The notes: a model not told the origin generated them from the sequence alone. A DNA stretch of 64,000 nucleotides from Salticus scenicus (GCA_963930645.1 OZ005648.1:5346131-5410130), one strand, 5' to 3'. Shown: positions 1 to 11,472, counted from the stretch's first letter. Translations and numbers: made by a program.

Positions 1-59
1 TATAGATGATAAATTTCTTCTGTTATGAACTTTAAAGACTTTTTGTTGTTATATCTTAG

Positions 60-384
60 TGGTCAACAAGGCGACCCTAGGGATGTTAATTTAGCTTCAT
101 GATTATTTCTCCGATGGTCAACTTGGCGACCATCTATCTACGATCTTCGTTCGCTTTAATTACATCTTCTTTTGTTCGATCATTATCTACAATGGCTGTG
201 CTTTTCTTAAAGTGATATTTATTTACTTAGTGGTCAACAGGGCGACCCTAGGGATGTTAATTTAGCTTCAGGATTATTTCCCGATGGTCAACTTGGCGAC
301 CATCTATCTACAGTTTTCGTTTGCTTTAATTACATTATTTCCTATTGGTATCATCTTACGTTTTCAATGGTCAACTTGGCGACC
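60..384. repeat. Short tandem array with TGGTCAAC-NN-GGCGACC motifs
   Basis: A 17-bp motif, TGGTCAACTTGGCGACC with variants AA or AG at the two middle bases, occurs at 60, 115, 231, 285 and 368. The first four form a duplicated unit of about 171 bp (60-230 and 231-400) that also shares the intervening text. Each motif has GGTC at one end and GACC at the other, so it is partly self-complementary. It lies in a VPS35 intron or downstream of the exons seen here. Function unknown. Confidence 0.7.
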
Positions 385-1470
385 TTGATTTGTATTAATT
401 ATGCATAAAAACTTTTGTTTAAAAGGGGACTGTGGGACAAGATGTTTTTTTCTTCAGAATACTGTATCAAGAGTTGAATGCTTGTATACCTTTTCCCAAG
501 CTAATGTTTTCAAGGTAATTATCCAGCTCATATTGCTATTTTACGTTAATGTATCTAATTAAAAGTTTGTTATATATATTTACATATGTTTTTTGATATT
601 AATAAATTTTGTTAAGTTTTTAAATTTTCCTTGTTTTTACTGAGATCAAGTTTTCTAGCCACTAGTCATTTTACACTTTCAAAAACTTAAAGTTCAAACG
701 TTTCTATTGTGCAAAAACTTTGCTTAATATTAAATTTTAATAGACAGACCACTTCTAATGGTCTTCAACAGAAAGAGGGAGATTTACGGTTTTGTGGAGA
801 AAAACAAAAAAATCTATTTTATTCAATACATGATATTTTTTTAAACTAAAAAGACCTAATAAAACTTTTGTTTAGTGATTTATATTTTAAACTTATTGGG
901 GAAAAATAAATACTAGTTTAACAAGTGGAATAGTAGATGTAAACCTTTTTAGAGAAATCCTTTTAACGTCTCTACCCCCACCCTCCATCCCTCCTCTTTC
1001 CAAGGGATGTCTTTAACTTGTGACCAATGGGCTAGTGTTGCAAAAAATGATGAACAAAAATTGACCCACTTCTCAAAAAAATTTGCCATCACTGCATTAG
1101 TTAAAATAAAAAACTGGTATAGCTAAATTTTTAAACATGTTATTTTTTTTCTGGAAAATATAATAAAAAATCATCACTAATATTCATTAAATAATTTTTA
1201 TACTCATACTTTCCATAGTATTTATATGAGTCATTAAACAGATAGGCTGAAAAATATCTAATGATTAAAGGGCTAAGAAACTAAAGAAATAACCATCTTT
1301 GATTTTATACACAATGAACATTTATTATTAATGACTTAACTGTTATTCCTTTTATATCTGAGAAATCTTAAAACTAATTAAAAATTATTAACTTTTGCAA
1401 TGTCTTTTAAAGGATTTTAAAAGTACAAATTATTAAATATTTAGCATTTCATTAGCTACAAAAAACTTAC
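385..1470. other. Intronic stretch with no recognisable element
   Basis: AT-rich VPS35 intron 4 sequence between the motif array and exon 4. I see no open frame, terminal inverted repeat or RNA gene here. Confidence 0.5.
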
Positions 1471-1653
1471 GCATCATTTTCATCCACATCGGGGAGTATA
1501 TTTCTTGTGCATTGCAATAAATAGTTTCTTAAGAAAAGGCCTCTTAAAGGATGCTGGACGCCCCTGCACATTTCGACAATGTCTTTTAAGATATCTCTTT
1601 TGGAATGTTCATTGGTTTTCATATAAATCAGTCCCACTGTGATGAGTAGGTAT
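1471..1653 (-). CDS. VPS35: VPS35 retromer subunit, coding exon 4 (partial gene)
   Basis: This exon encodes the segment LYLLITVGLIYMKTNEH followed by DILKDIVEMCRGVQHPLRG and LFLRNYLLQCTRNILPD, nearly identical to animal VPS35, the arched scaffold of the retromer coat that binds VPS26 and VPS29 on endosomes. The acceptor is TTTCAG just above 1653 and the donor GTAAGT just below 1471. The exon starts in phase 2: its first A completes a Leu codon begun as TT in exon 3. It ends after GC of the next codon. The conserved PRLYL motif, implicated in VPS26 binding in this family, is split by the intron at its Leu. After NILPD the sequence DVDENDA departs from vertebrates, as expected in this variable acidic loop. 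The remaining two thirds or more of the protein (family length about 790 residues) must lie beyond the left edge. Confidence 0.96.
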
Positions 1654-1680
1654 CTGAAACAAAACATAATGAGTCATATT

Positions 1681-1941
1681 TAGGGATGAAACAGATAGTG
1701 ATTTTGCCGGATACTGGATATCAAATATCCGGAGCTTTTCTTCCTGTCAGATATGCGGCATTAGTTTTGTTTTTTGTTGTGTTGTATATTTCTTTTCTTT
1801 ATTTTAAAACAATAAAATATAAACATATTTCATATACTAGTCTTTTAAAAACATTTTAAATATAATTTATTTAAACATACTTATTTAATATTTTACTTAT
1901 TTGTGCAATATTGCCATGAAGAATAAAATTTTAAGCCTAAC
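1681..1941 (+). mobile_element. Left-end fragment of a hAT-like element
   Basis: It begins TAGGGATGAAACAGATA, the same 17-bp terminus as the element at 11812-16004, and stays alignable to that copy's left end for about 230 bp (to the shared ATTTTAAGCCTA). No right end is found, so this copy is truncated. It sits in VPS35 intron 3, only about 30 bp upstream of the exon 4 acceptor. Confidence 0.75.
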
Positions 1942-2053
1942 ATACTCATTCCAACACTTGCAATTTTTGGTGAAAAGCATTGTCACAAAAAGATAGATTT
2001 TGTTCAGAATTATAAAACTAAAATTTATTACAGTAGGTGCCGCTTAATGTGAT

Positions 2054-2094
2054 CGCGGATAATGTTATCATTCTTAATGATAACATTATCCGCG
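2054..2094. repeat. Perfect subterminal hairpin in the pogo element
   Basis: Two 19-nt arms, beginning CGCGGATAATGTTATCATT, are exact reverse complements around a 3-nt loop (2073-2075). The hairpin directly abuts the left terminal repeat. Whether it is a transposase site or a later event is unknown. Confidence 0.85.
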
Positions 2095-2448
2095 TAATTA
2101 ATGTTATCATAATCATGAAGTCCCGAACGCTTGTATATTAACACATGTTAAAAAAATCGGTTTTTGTAATCAGCGCCTTCGTTTATTGTTATCACTTTCA
2201 AGTACTTTTTTCGATTTCTTTTGTTTTTCATTCATTCAACAAAAATTGCAAACTATAAAATCAAAGGGAGAATCCCCAAAAGAATAGAAGGCCCCTCTGA
2301 ATTTTTTCTCTCTGCCCATTCGCACTTACTGTTTCTCGCACGGTGGACCGGTGGATTCGTTAAAGCTGACGAAGGTATGAACATACTGAATTTGACAAAA
2401 GAGTAGACATGACTGAAAATAACTTTGCAGAATGGATGACCATCATAC

Positions 2449-2805
2449 ATGACTGAAAATGATTTTGCAGAATGGATGTCTATAAATGAGAATGCTCAAG
2501 TGACTACAACAATGATTCGTGAAGATGCATGCCGAGCTGCGTCTTGTTCTATCGAAAAAAAAAAAAAAAAAGATGAAAAAGCATCAGATGAAGATAATCA
2601 TGATGTTGAAAACATTGTTGAGAATCCTCCAACTGTTAATGAAATGAGACAGGCTCTCCATGTCTTGGGATTCGGAGTGCAACACAAAGACACTGCTGAA
2701 GACTTTCGCAAACATAACAGGTATGAAAGTTTTATCAATAATTTGCTGACACAAAAAACAAGGCAGACAACTTTGGAAGACTTTTTTTTAATTGACCTAT
2801 TTTAA
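2449..2805 (+). pseudogene. pogo/Tigger transposase C-terminal remnant with a PIP-box-like end
   Basis: A 118-residue open frame starts MTENDFAEWMSINENAQVT, resembling the acidic region after the DDE domain of Tigger/pogo transposases (an xxFxEWxxID-type stretch). It carries a Lys run and an acidic stretch, and ends RQTTLEDFFLIDLF. QTTLEDFF fits the PCNA-interacting consensus Q-x-x-(ILM)-x-x-F-F; PCNA binding by the pogo transposase tail is established. The DNA-binding and catalytic domains are missing. Just upstream, a 32-bp stretch around the start codon is tandemly duplicated (2408-2439 and 2450-2481), so the start is uncertain. It cannot make an active transposase. Confidence 0.72.
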
Positions 2806-3064
2806 TGATTTGCTCAATATAATGTTTAAATGGATCATTGTCTTTTATTTGCAGCTCCAAAAATAAATGTTACGTACGTAGTAAAATTAAAATTTTGCAT
2901 TCTTCATACTTTTCGTTTATAGTTATCAATCGGTTATTGTTATCAAATAGTATCTGTCCCAAACTGATCACATTAAGCGGCACCTACTGTATTTACATAT
3001 TTTTTTACAATACTAGTATTAAAAAATGAAATAAAATATTTTACTAATATAATCACAGTTGAAG

Positions 3065-4408
3065 GGTTATTTTTACAGGAAAACTAATATGTTGTGGCCA
3101 TCACAAAACTTTCTTCTATATAATTCTATACAACAGCACCACTTACTGTTTAAATCGTACAAAAGTTTAACCATAGCTTCTCACAATAAATATTTTACAA
3201 AAGGAGTTTGTGCAATTTTAATCAACAGATGCTGAGATATAGGCTTGTGAAATATCACAATAGAAGCTCCCCCTGTCGGCTGATATACTCCTAAATAAGA
3301 TCAACACTCGCTTTCATAATGGTTGTCTTATAGGGGAGAGTGGGGTTGAATGGGACAATAGCTAGATTTTTATGTTTTGCAAGCACCATAAACTTGACAT
3401 TTTTTCTGATATAGGGCAGCACTGAGATCATTCATCAAGTGCAGTTTCAGAATTGTGCTATCCATAGAAGGGCAGAAAAAAATTAAAGTGTCTTTTTCAG
3501 ATGCCAAAATAAGTTTTTACTGATTCAATTAGGTAGAAGTTAAGACATTAACTATTTGCTCAAAATTAATATAACTCTTATATAGTGAAAAGGCATAATC
3601 TTTTATTGTGTTTATGATATTCAAGAAGAATATTGACAATTGTTCATTAAGCCTATTTCTTGTTTTATATGATCATGTGATAGTTGGGATGAATGGAAGA
3701 GTTTAAATGGGGATGAATGCCCATTCCCCACTATGTACTAATTTAAAATTTTACATAAAAATTATATTTAGCCATATTGATTATCAAGATTCTTAATTTT
3801 GTGGACTTAGAAAAAAAAAAAATTGAATTTAATTGTTCTGATTTTTGTTTATAATAATTATGATTAAAAAAATTATAAGTTAGAATATTCAATGCAACTT
3901 AAATCAATAATTAAAAATAAATAAATAAATAAACTAATAATGATTTGATTAAAATAGCAATTTCAATCAAGCTAATTAAATAAATCCTGGTGATTATTAA
4001 TGTAATACAGAATAAAATATTGATTTTCCCGATCAGTCGGAAACAAAAATTTATCTGGATAATTTGTACTCTATTATACTGATTTATCTCTTTCTAGTGT
4101 CTTATTTATTTATTTATTTTTAGATTAGATCTTATTAGATTAAATTACCAAAGCCTAGAGCACTAGGAACTGTGCGAACCAAAGGACTTTTGCTTTTTGA
4201 TGTTCAATTTGAGCCAATATATCAGTTTATGTTAATTTCAGTAAATTCATTGTGTGTAATAAAATCACATAAACCAATTTGACTTTAAAAATTTATTTAC
4301 TTTCCATTTTGTTTTCTTTTCTTTGTTAATTTCAGTCCTGTCCAATTCATCCTCAATCATGTCCCATTCATCCCCATAGGTGGGGATAAATGGGACAATG
4401 CACATGCA

Positions 4409-4443
<35 letters not shown>

Positions 4444-6060
4444 ACTTAAAAATGATAACTTTTTACTAAAGTTAGCATGTTTATATGTAACTGATTACTG
4501 AAGAGTACTTATGAGTCATGTTACAAAATTCTGAATTACATATGGCCAACGTTATCAAAAAAAACATGAAAAATGTCCCATTCATCCCCACTCTGCCCTA
4601 TATCAAGTTTCATGCACTCATGTCATAAAAGTTAGGATTAACTTAGCCTATTCATTGGGTAAATTGTAGTGCAGTATTGCCACCTGTTGGCCGATATACA
4701 CCCAAAATAAATCACAATAGTGTTTCATAATGGCTGGTTCTCTCACATACCAAGTTTTATGCAATTATACACAAAATAATATGAGATATAGTCTTCCCTT
4801 TTGAGGGAGGGGAAATTTCTGTATTGTAGAGCCACCTACTGCCCAACATGCACCCAAATTGAACCAGCATAATTTCTCATAATGCCCTTCCAGCATGAAG
4901 TTTTGTGTAGTAATATGAAATAGAACCTAAGATATAGTCTTCCTTGAAATTGCAGAAAGCACTGTATAACAGCACCACCACCTGTTGAGCGATTGGCACC
5001 AAAATTTGATAAGCACTAATATATGCCAAGGTACATATACATATATATTTATATGAAATTCTGTGCAGTAGTTTCTGAGATATAGCCTTCCTTTAAGTTG
5101 CAGAAATCACAGTACGGCAGCACAACCTGTTGAGCCATTTGAAGGCACTAATAAGGAAGCCGTTTAAAGGCACTGATTTATGTCATGGCACAACTACATA
5201 TAAATTTATATGTTTCTACGCAGTAGTTCTGGAGGTACAGTTGAACAGAATTTTTGTCACACACACACAGACAGACATTTTTAAAAATTGATCAAACCAC
5301 GTTCTGGACTTCTTAAAATGTGTAAATCCATCAAAAACCAGAAGTTGAAAATTTTTATGAATCCAATACTTTCTTTTGAGACATTTATAAGAAAACATAA
5401 AAGAAAGAAGAAAAAAAAAACACTAAAAACTTACTAGTATGTTATGGCCATCACAAAACTTTCTTCTATATCACTCTATATAACAACACTACATGCTGTT
5501 TAACATGCACAGAAGAAACTTAATCATAGCTGCTTGCTGCTCACAATAAAGATTTTAGATATGGAGCTTAGTGCAATTTTAATCAAAAGATTTTGAGATG
5601 TAGCCATGTGGAGAATCACAGAAGGTGAGAAACAGCTGCGCCACCTGTTGGTCGATATACACCCAAATTAAGCCAACTTTCGTTCTTGTTATTTATCTTG
5701 CTTATCTCTTAAATTTTATAGACGTTGAGATTTAGCCTTCCTACTCACAAAGTAAATTGAAACATAATATAGCCACCTATCGACCAATATGCACCAAAAT
5801 TGAATCAACATGATGTTTTATAAAAATGGTCCTCTCTCATACTAAATTTTCTGCAATTATACACAAATGAATCTGAGATATAACTTCCCCACTCACAGGA
5901 AAATTGCAACATAGCAGCATCACCTATTGGCCGATATGCACAGAAATTGAATAAACATATTTTGTAATAGCCCTGTGACATACAGTCTTCCTTTAAATGG
6001 AAGAAATCAGAGTATAGCAGTGCCACCTGTTGAGTGATTTGCACCAAAAGTTGATGGGCA
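3065..6060 (-). repeat. Diverged tandem array, about 150-bp units (GCCACCTGTTGGCCGATAT family)
   Basis: Recurring segments read 'CACCACCTGTTGG-CGAT-TGCACC-AAATTGA' then 'TGAGATATAG-CTTCC', roughly every 120-170 bp (for example 3260, 4680, 4830, 4980, 5110, 5640, 5770, 5925, 6020). The same family appears in reverse orientation at 60790-61400. It is interrupted by the element at 3331-4600. Units are too diverged for a sharp consensus by eye. Confidence 0.65.
3331..4600. mobile_element. DNA transposon with GTGGGG-type inverted termini
   Basis: The ends are inverted: TAGGGGAGAGTGGGGTTGAA on the left and, reversed, TAGGGCAGAGTGGGGATGAA on the right, flanked by TA (3329-3330 and 4601-4602). The motif 'GGGATGAATGGGACA' recurs inside (3687, 3711, 4330-4395) on both strands. 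No transposase frame is visible. A poly-A run of about 30 lies at 4411-4441. It sits within the diverged tandem array. Confidence 0.7.
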
Positions 6061-6802
6061 CACCGAAAACTGGAAGTTGAAAATTTTCACGAATCTAATA
6101 CTTTCTTCTATTTAATAAAGTTAATTATTAAAGTTAATTATTTAATAAAGTTGAATTATTACTTTCTTAAACATTTCTCACGTTAACGAAGTTTGATATA
6201 GTATATAACTTATTAAATTTAGATGTTTATTCCAAATTATTCAGATAACTTTAAGAAGAAAACAAGAAAACTGGTTGTAGCTTTAATTTTGAACACCAGT
6301 GTATATGCATATGGATATGAAAAGGTAATTATCATTCCTAAGCAAATTTCCTGGACTTGGTAAAATTTATGTATAATTTTTACTTATATCAATTATATTA
6401 AATAAAAAAGAAGCTTTTCACTAAATTTTAGTTACCTTTTCATATTATCTATAAATTATATACACACCACATAATGTACTTAAAATGAGCATAAATGCAT
6501 TTCCATATGAAAAGTACATAACACAATTTGAAATGTACCTCCAGCGATTTTCTAGTACAGGCTTAATATATTGTGACATCCTGTTAACAGCCGATGAACA
6601 CTTTCCATACAATGCATGCTTTTATACATATATGTTCATTTTACTTTGTTTAGTGCAGTCAAAAAAATGTTAAACTGCCTACCAGAAATTTCGCTTAATA
6701 GACGTCTCTTGGTGCAAAATTATTTGTTGGATGTTAACAAAAAGTTTCAAGTAGCATCGCTGCATAATATGAATACTAAGTTTAGATTTCTTGCAACTAG
6801 AG

Positions 6803-7875
6803 CAGTGGTTCCCAACCTTTTTAGTTGTGCGGACCACAAATTTTATAAAAAAGACTTTCAGGCCCACTAACTACTTAATATACAAGTAAAAAATATAATG
6901 GCAAATAGACATCTGTATATGTTAGATATATATATGTATATACTGGGCAGATATATCAGTAATTAGTAAAAGATACTGTACAAGAAGAATTAATAATAAT
7001 AGTAATAAATTTATTGTATTTACTTAGCTATTACCTCTGTAATAAATTTAAAAAACGAAGTGATCAAAAACTCTTAATGAGATTTTTGACGTTGTTTGTC
7101 CTCCACGAGTGAGTCAATATCTGTATTGAAACTGGATAGTTTTAGCCTCAAATCCCTCTCCATATTCAATTTATTACTATATTTATTTTAAAAAAAAACT
7201 AAAGTTGAAAAAGCTCGTTCACATAGATAGGTTGTTGAAAAGCCCATCAAGTGTCTCAGTGCAATTTTTGCAATAGCTGGATAATCTTGCCAAACGTTTA
7301 TCCAAAACGTGACCAATGGTGTTGCTTTAAAAAGTGATTTTAGAATCTGGTCACATGATAGTTCTATTAGCCTGTGAGTAGTCGCTAGTTGGTCGATTTG
7401 CCGCCATTCTACAGTGTTGCAAGATTTTTTTATTCAATAGCCACCAAAAATTTTTAGAAGTGGCATTTGATATACATTAAACGCGAATAAAATTGAAGGA
7501 ACGTCGATCACATCACTTCTTAAAATTATTGGTGACAGTTAAATAAAAAATGCACAATTTGTAATAGGTGGCGCTGTTTATAGCGACTACTAATGGGTTA
7601 ACGTGTCTTCCACTCTTTAAGATAATTTCAATTTTTTTAGGTAATTTTCTTCAAAGGGGTTTCTGATCAATTGGATTTCATCTGGTGAAATCCCTGAACA
7701 ACAGCCAATGCATTTTCCTTATTGACTACTACGGACCACGGAAATCTTGAGTAACACCACATCTCACTAGTGAATCGTCCTGAAAAACTGGTATTTGACC
7801 TCAATATTCCACAGCCCAGTACCGCACTACTCGCAGCCCACTTGTGGGCCGCAGACCATGGGTTGGGAACCACTG
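6803..7875 (-). mobile_element. hAT transposon with exact 8-bp target duplication
   Basis: Termini are CAGTGGTTCCCAACCTTTTT and its inverted partner ending AACCACTG, classic Charlie/Buster-type hAT ends. The 8-bp duplication AACTAGAG is perfect (6795-6802 and 7876-7883). It carries the C-terminal part of its transposase on the minus strand (7074-7433). The target was the left terminus of an older Tigger-like element at 7881. Confidence 0.93.
7074..7433 (-). pseudogene. hAT transposase, C-terminal dimerisation domain remnant
   Basis: A 120-codon open stretch on the minus strand contains TFWINVWQDYPAIAKIALRH, then MGFSTTYLCERAFSTLVFFK, then LNMERDLRLKLSSFNTDIDS and the end KQRQKSH-stop. The order FW-YP-AL-TTYLCER-FS-L-N-LR-LS-P/D-I-KQ-SH is that of the hAT dimerisation domain of Charlie/ZBED-type transposases. 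The frame is closed upstream by a TGA (7434-7436), so the catalytic region has been lost or frameshifted. It lies wholly inside the hAT element at 6803-7875 and is oriented with it. Confidence 0.88.
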
Positions 7876-8409
7876 AACTAGAGTACAACATCTTAAATCC
7901 GGACTTCTAAAAACCAGAATCATCCAAAATCCAGACACTGAAATTTTTAATTTTATCTTTGTTTTCTAAAATCAAGCTAGATAACACCACTACACAAACG
8001 TGATTATTATTATTTTTTTAAATTCTAAAAAACAATTACAATACTTGTTACTTTTCTATTTTTAAAGTAATATGCAAATGAATTTTTAGCCCTAAGAATC
8101 AAAATATTAGTAATTTATCCATTCAATGGTACAGTTTTTTTTTTTTTTTTTTTCCCTTTACTGTGAGAAAAATACTTATTCACCATCTGCCTTTTGAATT
8201 TTGATTTTCGCTTATGATTATTTGTCCTGTGAAAGGGGAAAATAAATAAATAAAAATATTATAATTTAAGTGGTAAGCAAATGAATAAAAAAAAAGCTGT
8301 TTTTAATTCCTGATTAATTATTAAATTAAAAATAAAATAAAACAAAAATGAACAGGGATTTAGCTATTACCTGTCCCACTATATTGTATTTCTAGAATAA
8401 AACTTAATA

Positions 8410-8856
8410 TAGGGTAAGTGCACCAGTGATTGACACTTTTAGAGCAATCTCTGATGTTTTTAATGTTCTAGTCATCAGAAAATATTTTAAGAAATCTTAA
8501 ATAAGTACATATGGCATGAAAGACATTCAGAACCACATACATGTTAAAATATATACATTTGATAACAATTTTTTTTTTTTTTTTTTTATAAATTTTTATT
8601 TGACACCCACTCAATGTTCCAGTCATTGACACTGCCAGTTTTTCATTTTATCAGTAATTGGCGCTTTATGTTTCAGTGTTTGACACTGCTAGTTATTCAT
8701 TTACCAGTTATTAGCACCCTATGCTCCAGTGTTTGACATAAAATGTTAAAATTCTTATATGTAAAATATATGATTTTATTATTTTTCTTATTTATTAATT
8801 ATTTCGGGATAGAGGTCAATTACTGGAGCATGCCAATCACTGGAGCACCTACCCTA
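8410..8856. mobile_element. Small inverted-repeat element with CAGTGTTTGACA-type internal repeats
   Basis: The left end reads TAGGGTAAGTGCACCAGTGA and the right end, reversed, TAGGGTAGGTGCTCCAGTGA. 'CCAGT-(A/G)TTGACA' recurs internally at about 8630, 8672 and 8725. There is no coding capacity. The superfamily is undetermined. Confidence 0.68.
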
Positions 8857-9129
8857 CTTTAACAACAATAATAATAAAGGAATTTTTCAGGAAAGCAGTT
8901 TTATTATTTTTTTAATACTAAAAACTTTCTGAAGCATTATGGTTGCAAATAACTGTAACTTAAATAAATAAATAAATAAAAAGTATGGTATGAGTAGTTG
9001 TTTTAAATTAAAAAAAAAAAAAAAACTTACAAAACTTACTACAGTAATATTTTTAACAGCAAATCCAATCAAATAAGTAATTTATATTTGAAGCTTTTAA
9101 CAATATAAAATTGTATATTTATTTAAATA

Positions 9130-9688
9130 CTGTAAAAGCACTTATTTTCGCGAGCCGTAATTTTCGCGAAAATGAAAATATCGGTGATTTTGCGAGCTGA
9201 AAATTTCGCGAATTTTATATGAACAGAACCGAAAGTTGAAAAATCCTAACGTTGAAAAGTACATAAATATAGAATCCCTTTTGCATAAGGCATTTTAAGA
9301 AAATTCCTTTTGTCCGAAAAGTTCTTCCCACCTCCCCATCGCTCTAAAAACAATTTAACAACGGTGCTTATACATCAACTTTGGCTTTGGCTCAACGCGC
9401 ACATTCCAAACAATTTTCTTAATCCCTTTTTTCTCACGCTGTTTATCAAACTAGGAACTTCTGAACCCCCCCCCCTTTTGCACCGAAAATGTAATCACCC
9501 CCACGTCACTTTTCTTGTATTCGGACTGTTAATGCATGTGAATTTTGGCAATTGAAAAATTTCTGTTTTTTTATTATTATTTGCTGCGAATAAAAAAAAG
9601 TATTTCCCGAGGCTTAAAATTTCGCGATTACGATGGGCTCGCGAAAATCGCGAAAATTAAAGCCTCGCGAAAATAAGTGCTTTTACAG
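9130..9688. mobile_element. MITE with CTGTAAAAGCACTTATTTTCGCG termini
   Basis: Inverted repeats of at least 25 bp start CTGTAAAAGCACTTATTTTC, are flanked by TA (9128-9129 and 9689-9690), and are followed by subterminal 'TTTCGCGA' repeats in both orientations. CpG-rich ends contrast with the AT-rich surroundings. A short open frame inside (9310-9555) is not conserved-looking. Confidence 0.82.
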
Positions 9689-10246
9689 TAAGTGTTTTTA
9701 TTTTCTGACAATTCCAGTAGATGACACCACTACACATATTCTATTATCCGGAATTTTCTAAACTCCGGAATTGCCGAGGTCCAAATGATTCCGGATTTTC
9801 AATGTTGTACTGTATTTGTTTTTGAGTTTTGTTGTTAACAGACACATGTACAACAGCTAATAACCTGGTTTTCAAAATCAAAGGACTTTAATGGCTCTGC
9901 AACTCTTATCAAAATCTGAAAGTAATACCTTACTCTATCATACATAAGCAAGACAAAGTAAAGCAAGCAGAAAGAATAGCATTGAAAAAATATATACAGA
10001 GTGATTCAAAAGTCAGTTTACAAACTTTTAAGGATGGTAGAGCAAATCATAAAAATTATATAGGAAACCATGACTGCAAACGTCCTTTTAACCCTTTAAG
10101 AATTGAATGTTTTTGGTCAATTTTTAACAGTAAAACACACAAACGGGTGTGGCTTTTGCATATTGCATTTTTATCTAGACGTTTTTAGATGTTAATGTTT
10201 ACATAAAAAGAGGTAATATATCATATTATGTACAATATGAAATTTA

Positions 10247-10457
10247 GCCCAAACGGTGTCGTGGTTAGCGTCCCTGACTTCTAAACGGTTGGGCCTGGGT
10301 TCGAATCCCGGATAAGTTATCGATGTGTTGTCCCTGTTAGGGGTAGTGATAACCACCCATTGGGTGCTCCTTCACAAATGGTTGTTCATTTCAGTGACCT
10401 CTTGTCCAATGCTTGTGGCATATGCACCGCGCCATTAGAAAAAAAAAAAAAAAAAAG
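10247..10457 (+). mobile_element. tRNA-derived SINE with poly-A tail
   Basis: The head has a box A-like stretch (GTGGTTAGCGTCC, 10262) and a perfect box B (GGTTCGAATCC, about 10299), with a TCT in the anticodon-loop position (Arg-like). A tRNA-unrelated body of about 130 bp and a run of about 17 A (10440-10456) follow. The head lacks good acceptor pairing, so this is a SINE rather than a tRNA gene. Confidence 0.82.
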
Positions 10458-10741
10458 AAACATTTAGCAAAAAATGCAATTCACAAAAGCCATTCTCATA
10501 AACGTTTGTGACCATGAGTTCCTATTCAATTTTCAATTCTCATGATGTGTCCTACTTCCCCTTAAAAGTTTTAAAGTTGGGTTCTGAATCATTTTGCATG
10601 TTTGCAAAAACAAAAAATTTCAAGTTTATACATACACATATTTTAAACATGTAAATGTTAAAAATAATTAAACTTATAGATTCAATAAAATGTCATATTA
10701 AATTCATTTCAAATGCACAAAATCCATTAAAAATGACTCAC

Positions 10742-10865
10742 AATCTGGGGATTATGTTGCCAGCATATTGAACAAGCTCATACAAATCAGCAACTCTTCT
10801 TCCCTTTTGAAATTCTTCAAGTAGATAAAGTTCCAGATGTCTTAATTCATCAGATACTGCCATAT
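10742..10865 (-). CDS. VPS35: VPS35 retromer subunit, coding exon 3
   Basis: The minus strand encodes YMAVSDELRHLELYLLEEF, then QKGRRVADLYELVQYAGNII and PRL, the part of the VPS35 N-terminal region that contacts VPS26. The acceptor is CCAATATTAG and the donor GTGAGT. The exon starts with AT, completing a Tyr codon opened by T at the end of exon 2, and ends with TT, completed by A of exon 4. It is 124 nt: 2 + 40 codons + 2. A TTAA-flanked palindromic element lies only about 150 bp upstream in intron 2, without touching the splice signal. Confidence 0.96.
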
Positions 10866-11017
10866 CTAATATTGGGTTAAAGTTTTTAACTTTAAGAAAA
10901 CCCATTTTTATTAATTATTCAAACAAGCAGAAGCAATAAAATGAAGAAATGTATACAACACTGTACATGGTGGAAAGTCAGAAAGGACAACTATACTGAA
11001 GCTCGAAAAAAGTTTTG

Positions 11018-11461
11018 TTAACGGCCCTCTTCACTCACCGTCGCCGGAAGCCAGAGCCAATGTTATTCTATGGGGAAATTTTCTTTACAAATAACTTATT
11101 AACTAATACATATTTTTAAATTCTGTTTTACATTCAGAAAATTCCCAACTGTTAAATGGACGGACCTTTTTTAAAAATATATTTTTTTAATTTTTAATAT
11201 TTTATTTTGAAATTGCAAAATGAAAAAAATTTCACATATTGAAAATTCGTACTTTGCAGCTTCAAAATAAAATATAAAAAAATTAAAAAATGATTTAAAA
11301 AAAAAAAAAAAAATCCGTCAATTTAACAGCTGGGAATTTCCAGAATGTGAAAACAGAATTTAAAAATATGTATTAGTTAATAAGTTATTTGTAAAGAAAA
11401 ATTACCCATAGAATAACATTAGCTTTGGCTTCCGGCGGCGGTGAGTGAAGCGCGCCCTTAA
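11018..11461. mobile_element. TTAA-flanked palindromic MITE, copy A
   Basis: The element is bounded by TTAA (11018-11021 and 11458-11461). Its two halves are near-perfect reverse complements: the left end reads GGCCCTCTTCACTCACCG then GCCGGAAGCC, and the right end mirrors it. The TTAA target suggests a piggyBac-type mobiliser. Copies B (49883-50313) and C (51691-52140) are related. Confidence 0.85.
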
Positions 11462-11472
11462 CAGAGGAATCT

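Larger units (their letters stand above)
2031..2989 (+). mobile_element. pogo/Tigger-type DNA transposon, internally deleted
   Basis: Perfect 24-bp terminal inverted repeats begin CAGTAGGTGCCGCTTAATG and the element is flanked by TA on both sides (2029-2030 and 2990-2991). It is 959 bp long and keeps only the tail of a transposase reading frame (2449-2805). A TA target, CAG termini and this tail are typical of pogo/Tigger elements. The terminal repeats match exactly, so it is not very old. Confidence 0.88.
7881..9812. mobile_element. Old Tigger-like element, host to nested insertions
   Basis: The left end GAGTACAACATCTTAAATCC and the right end (reversed) CAGTACAACATTGAAAATCC are diverged inverted repeats, with TA on each side (7879-7880 and 9813-9814). 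Two younger elements, 8410-8856 and 9130-9688, sit inside. No transposase frame is recognisable. Confidence 0.7.

Noticed and set aside
60..384. CRISPR-like repeat/spacer layout
   Set aside because: The spacers are themselves repeated, the motif spacing is uneven, and the window is clearly animal DNA.
10247..10320. Functional tRNA-Arg gene
   Set aside because: Box A and B are good, but the acceptor stem fails and a SINE body with poly-A follows.
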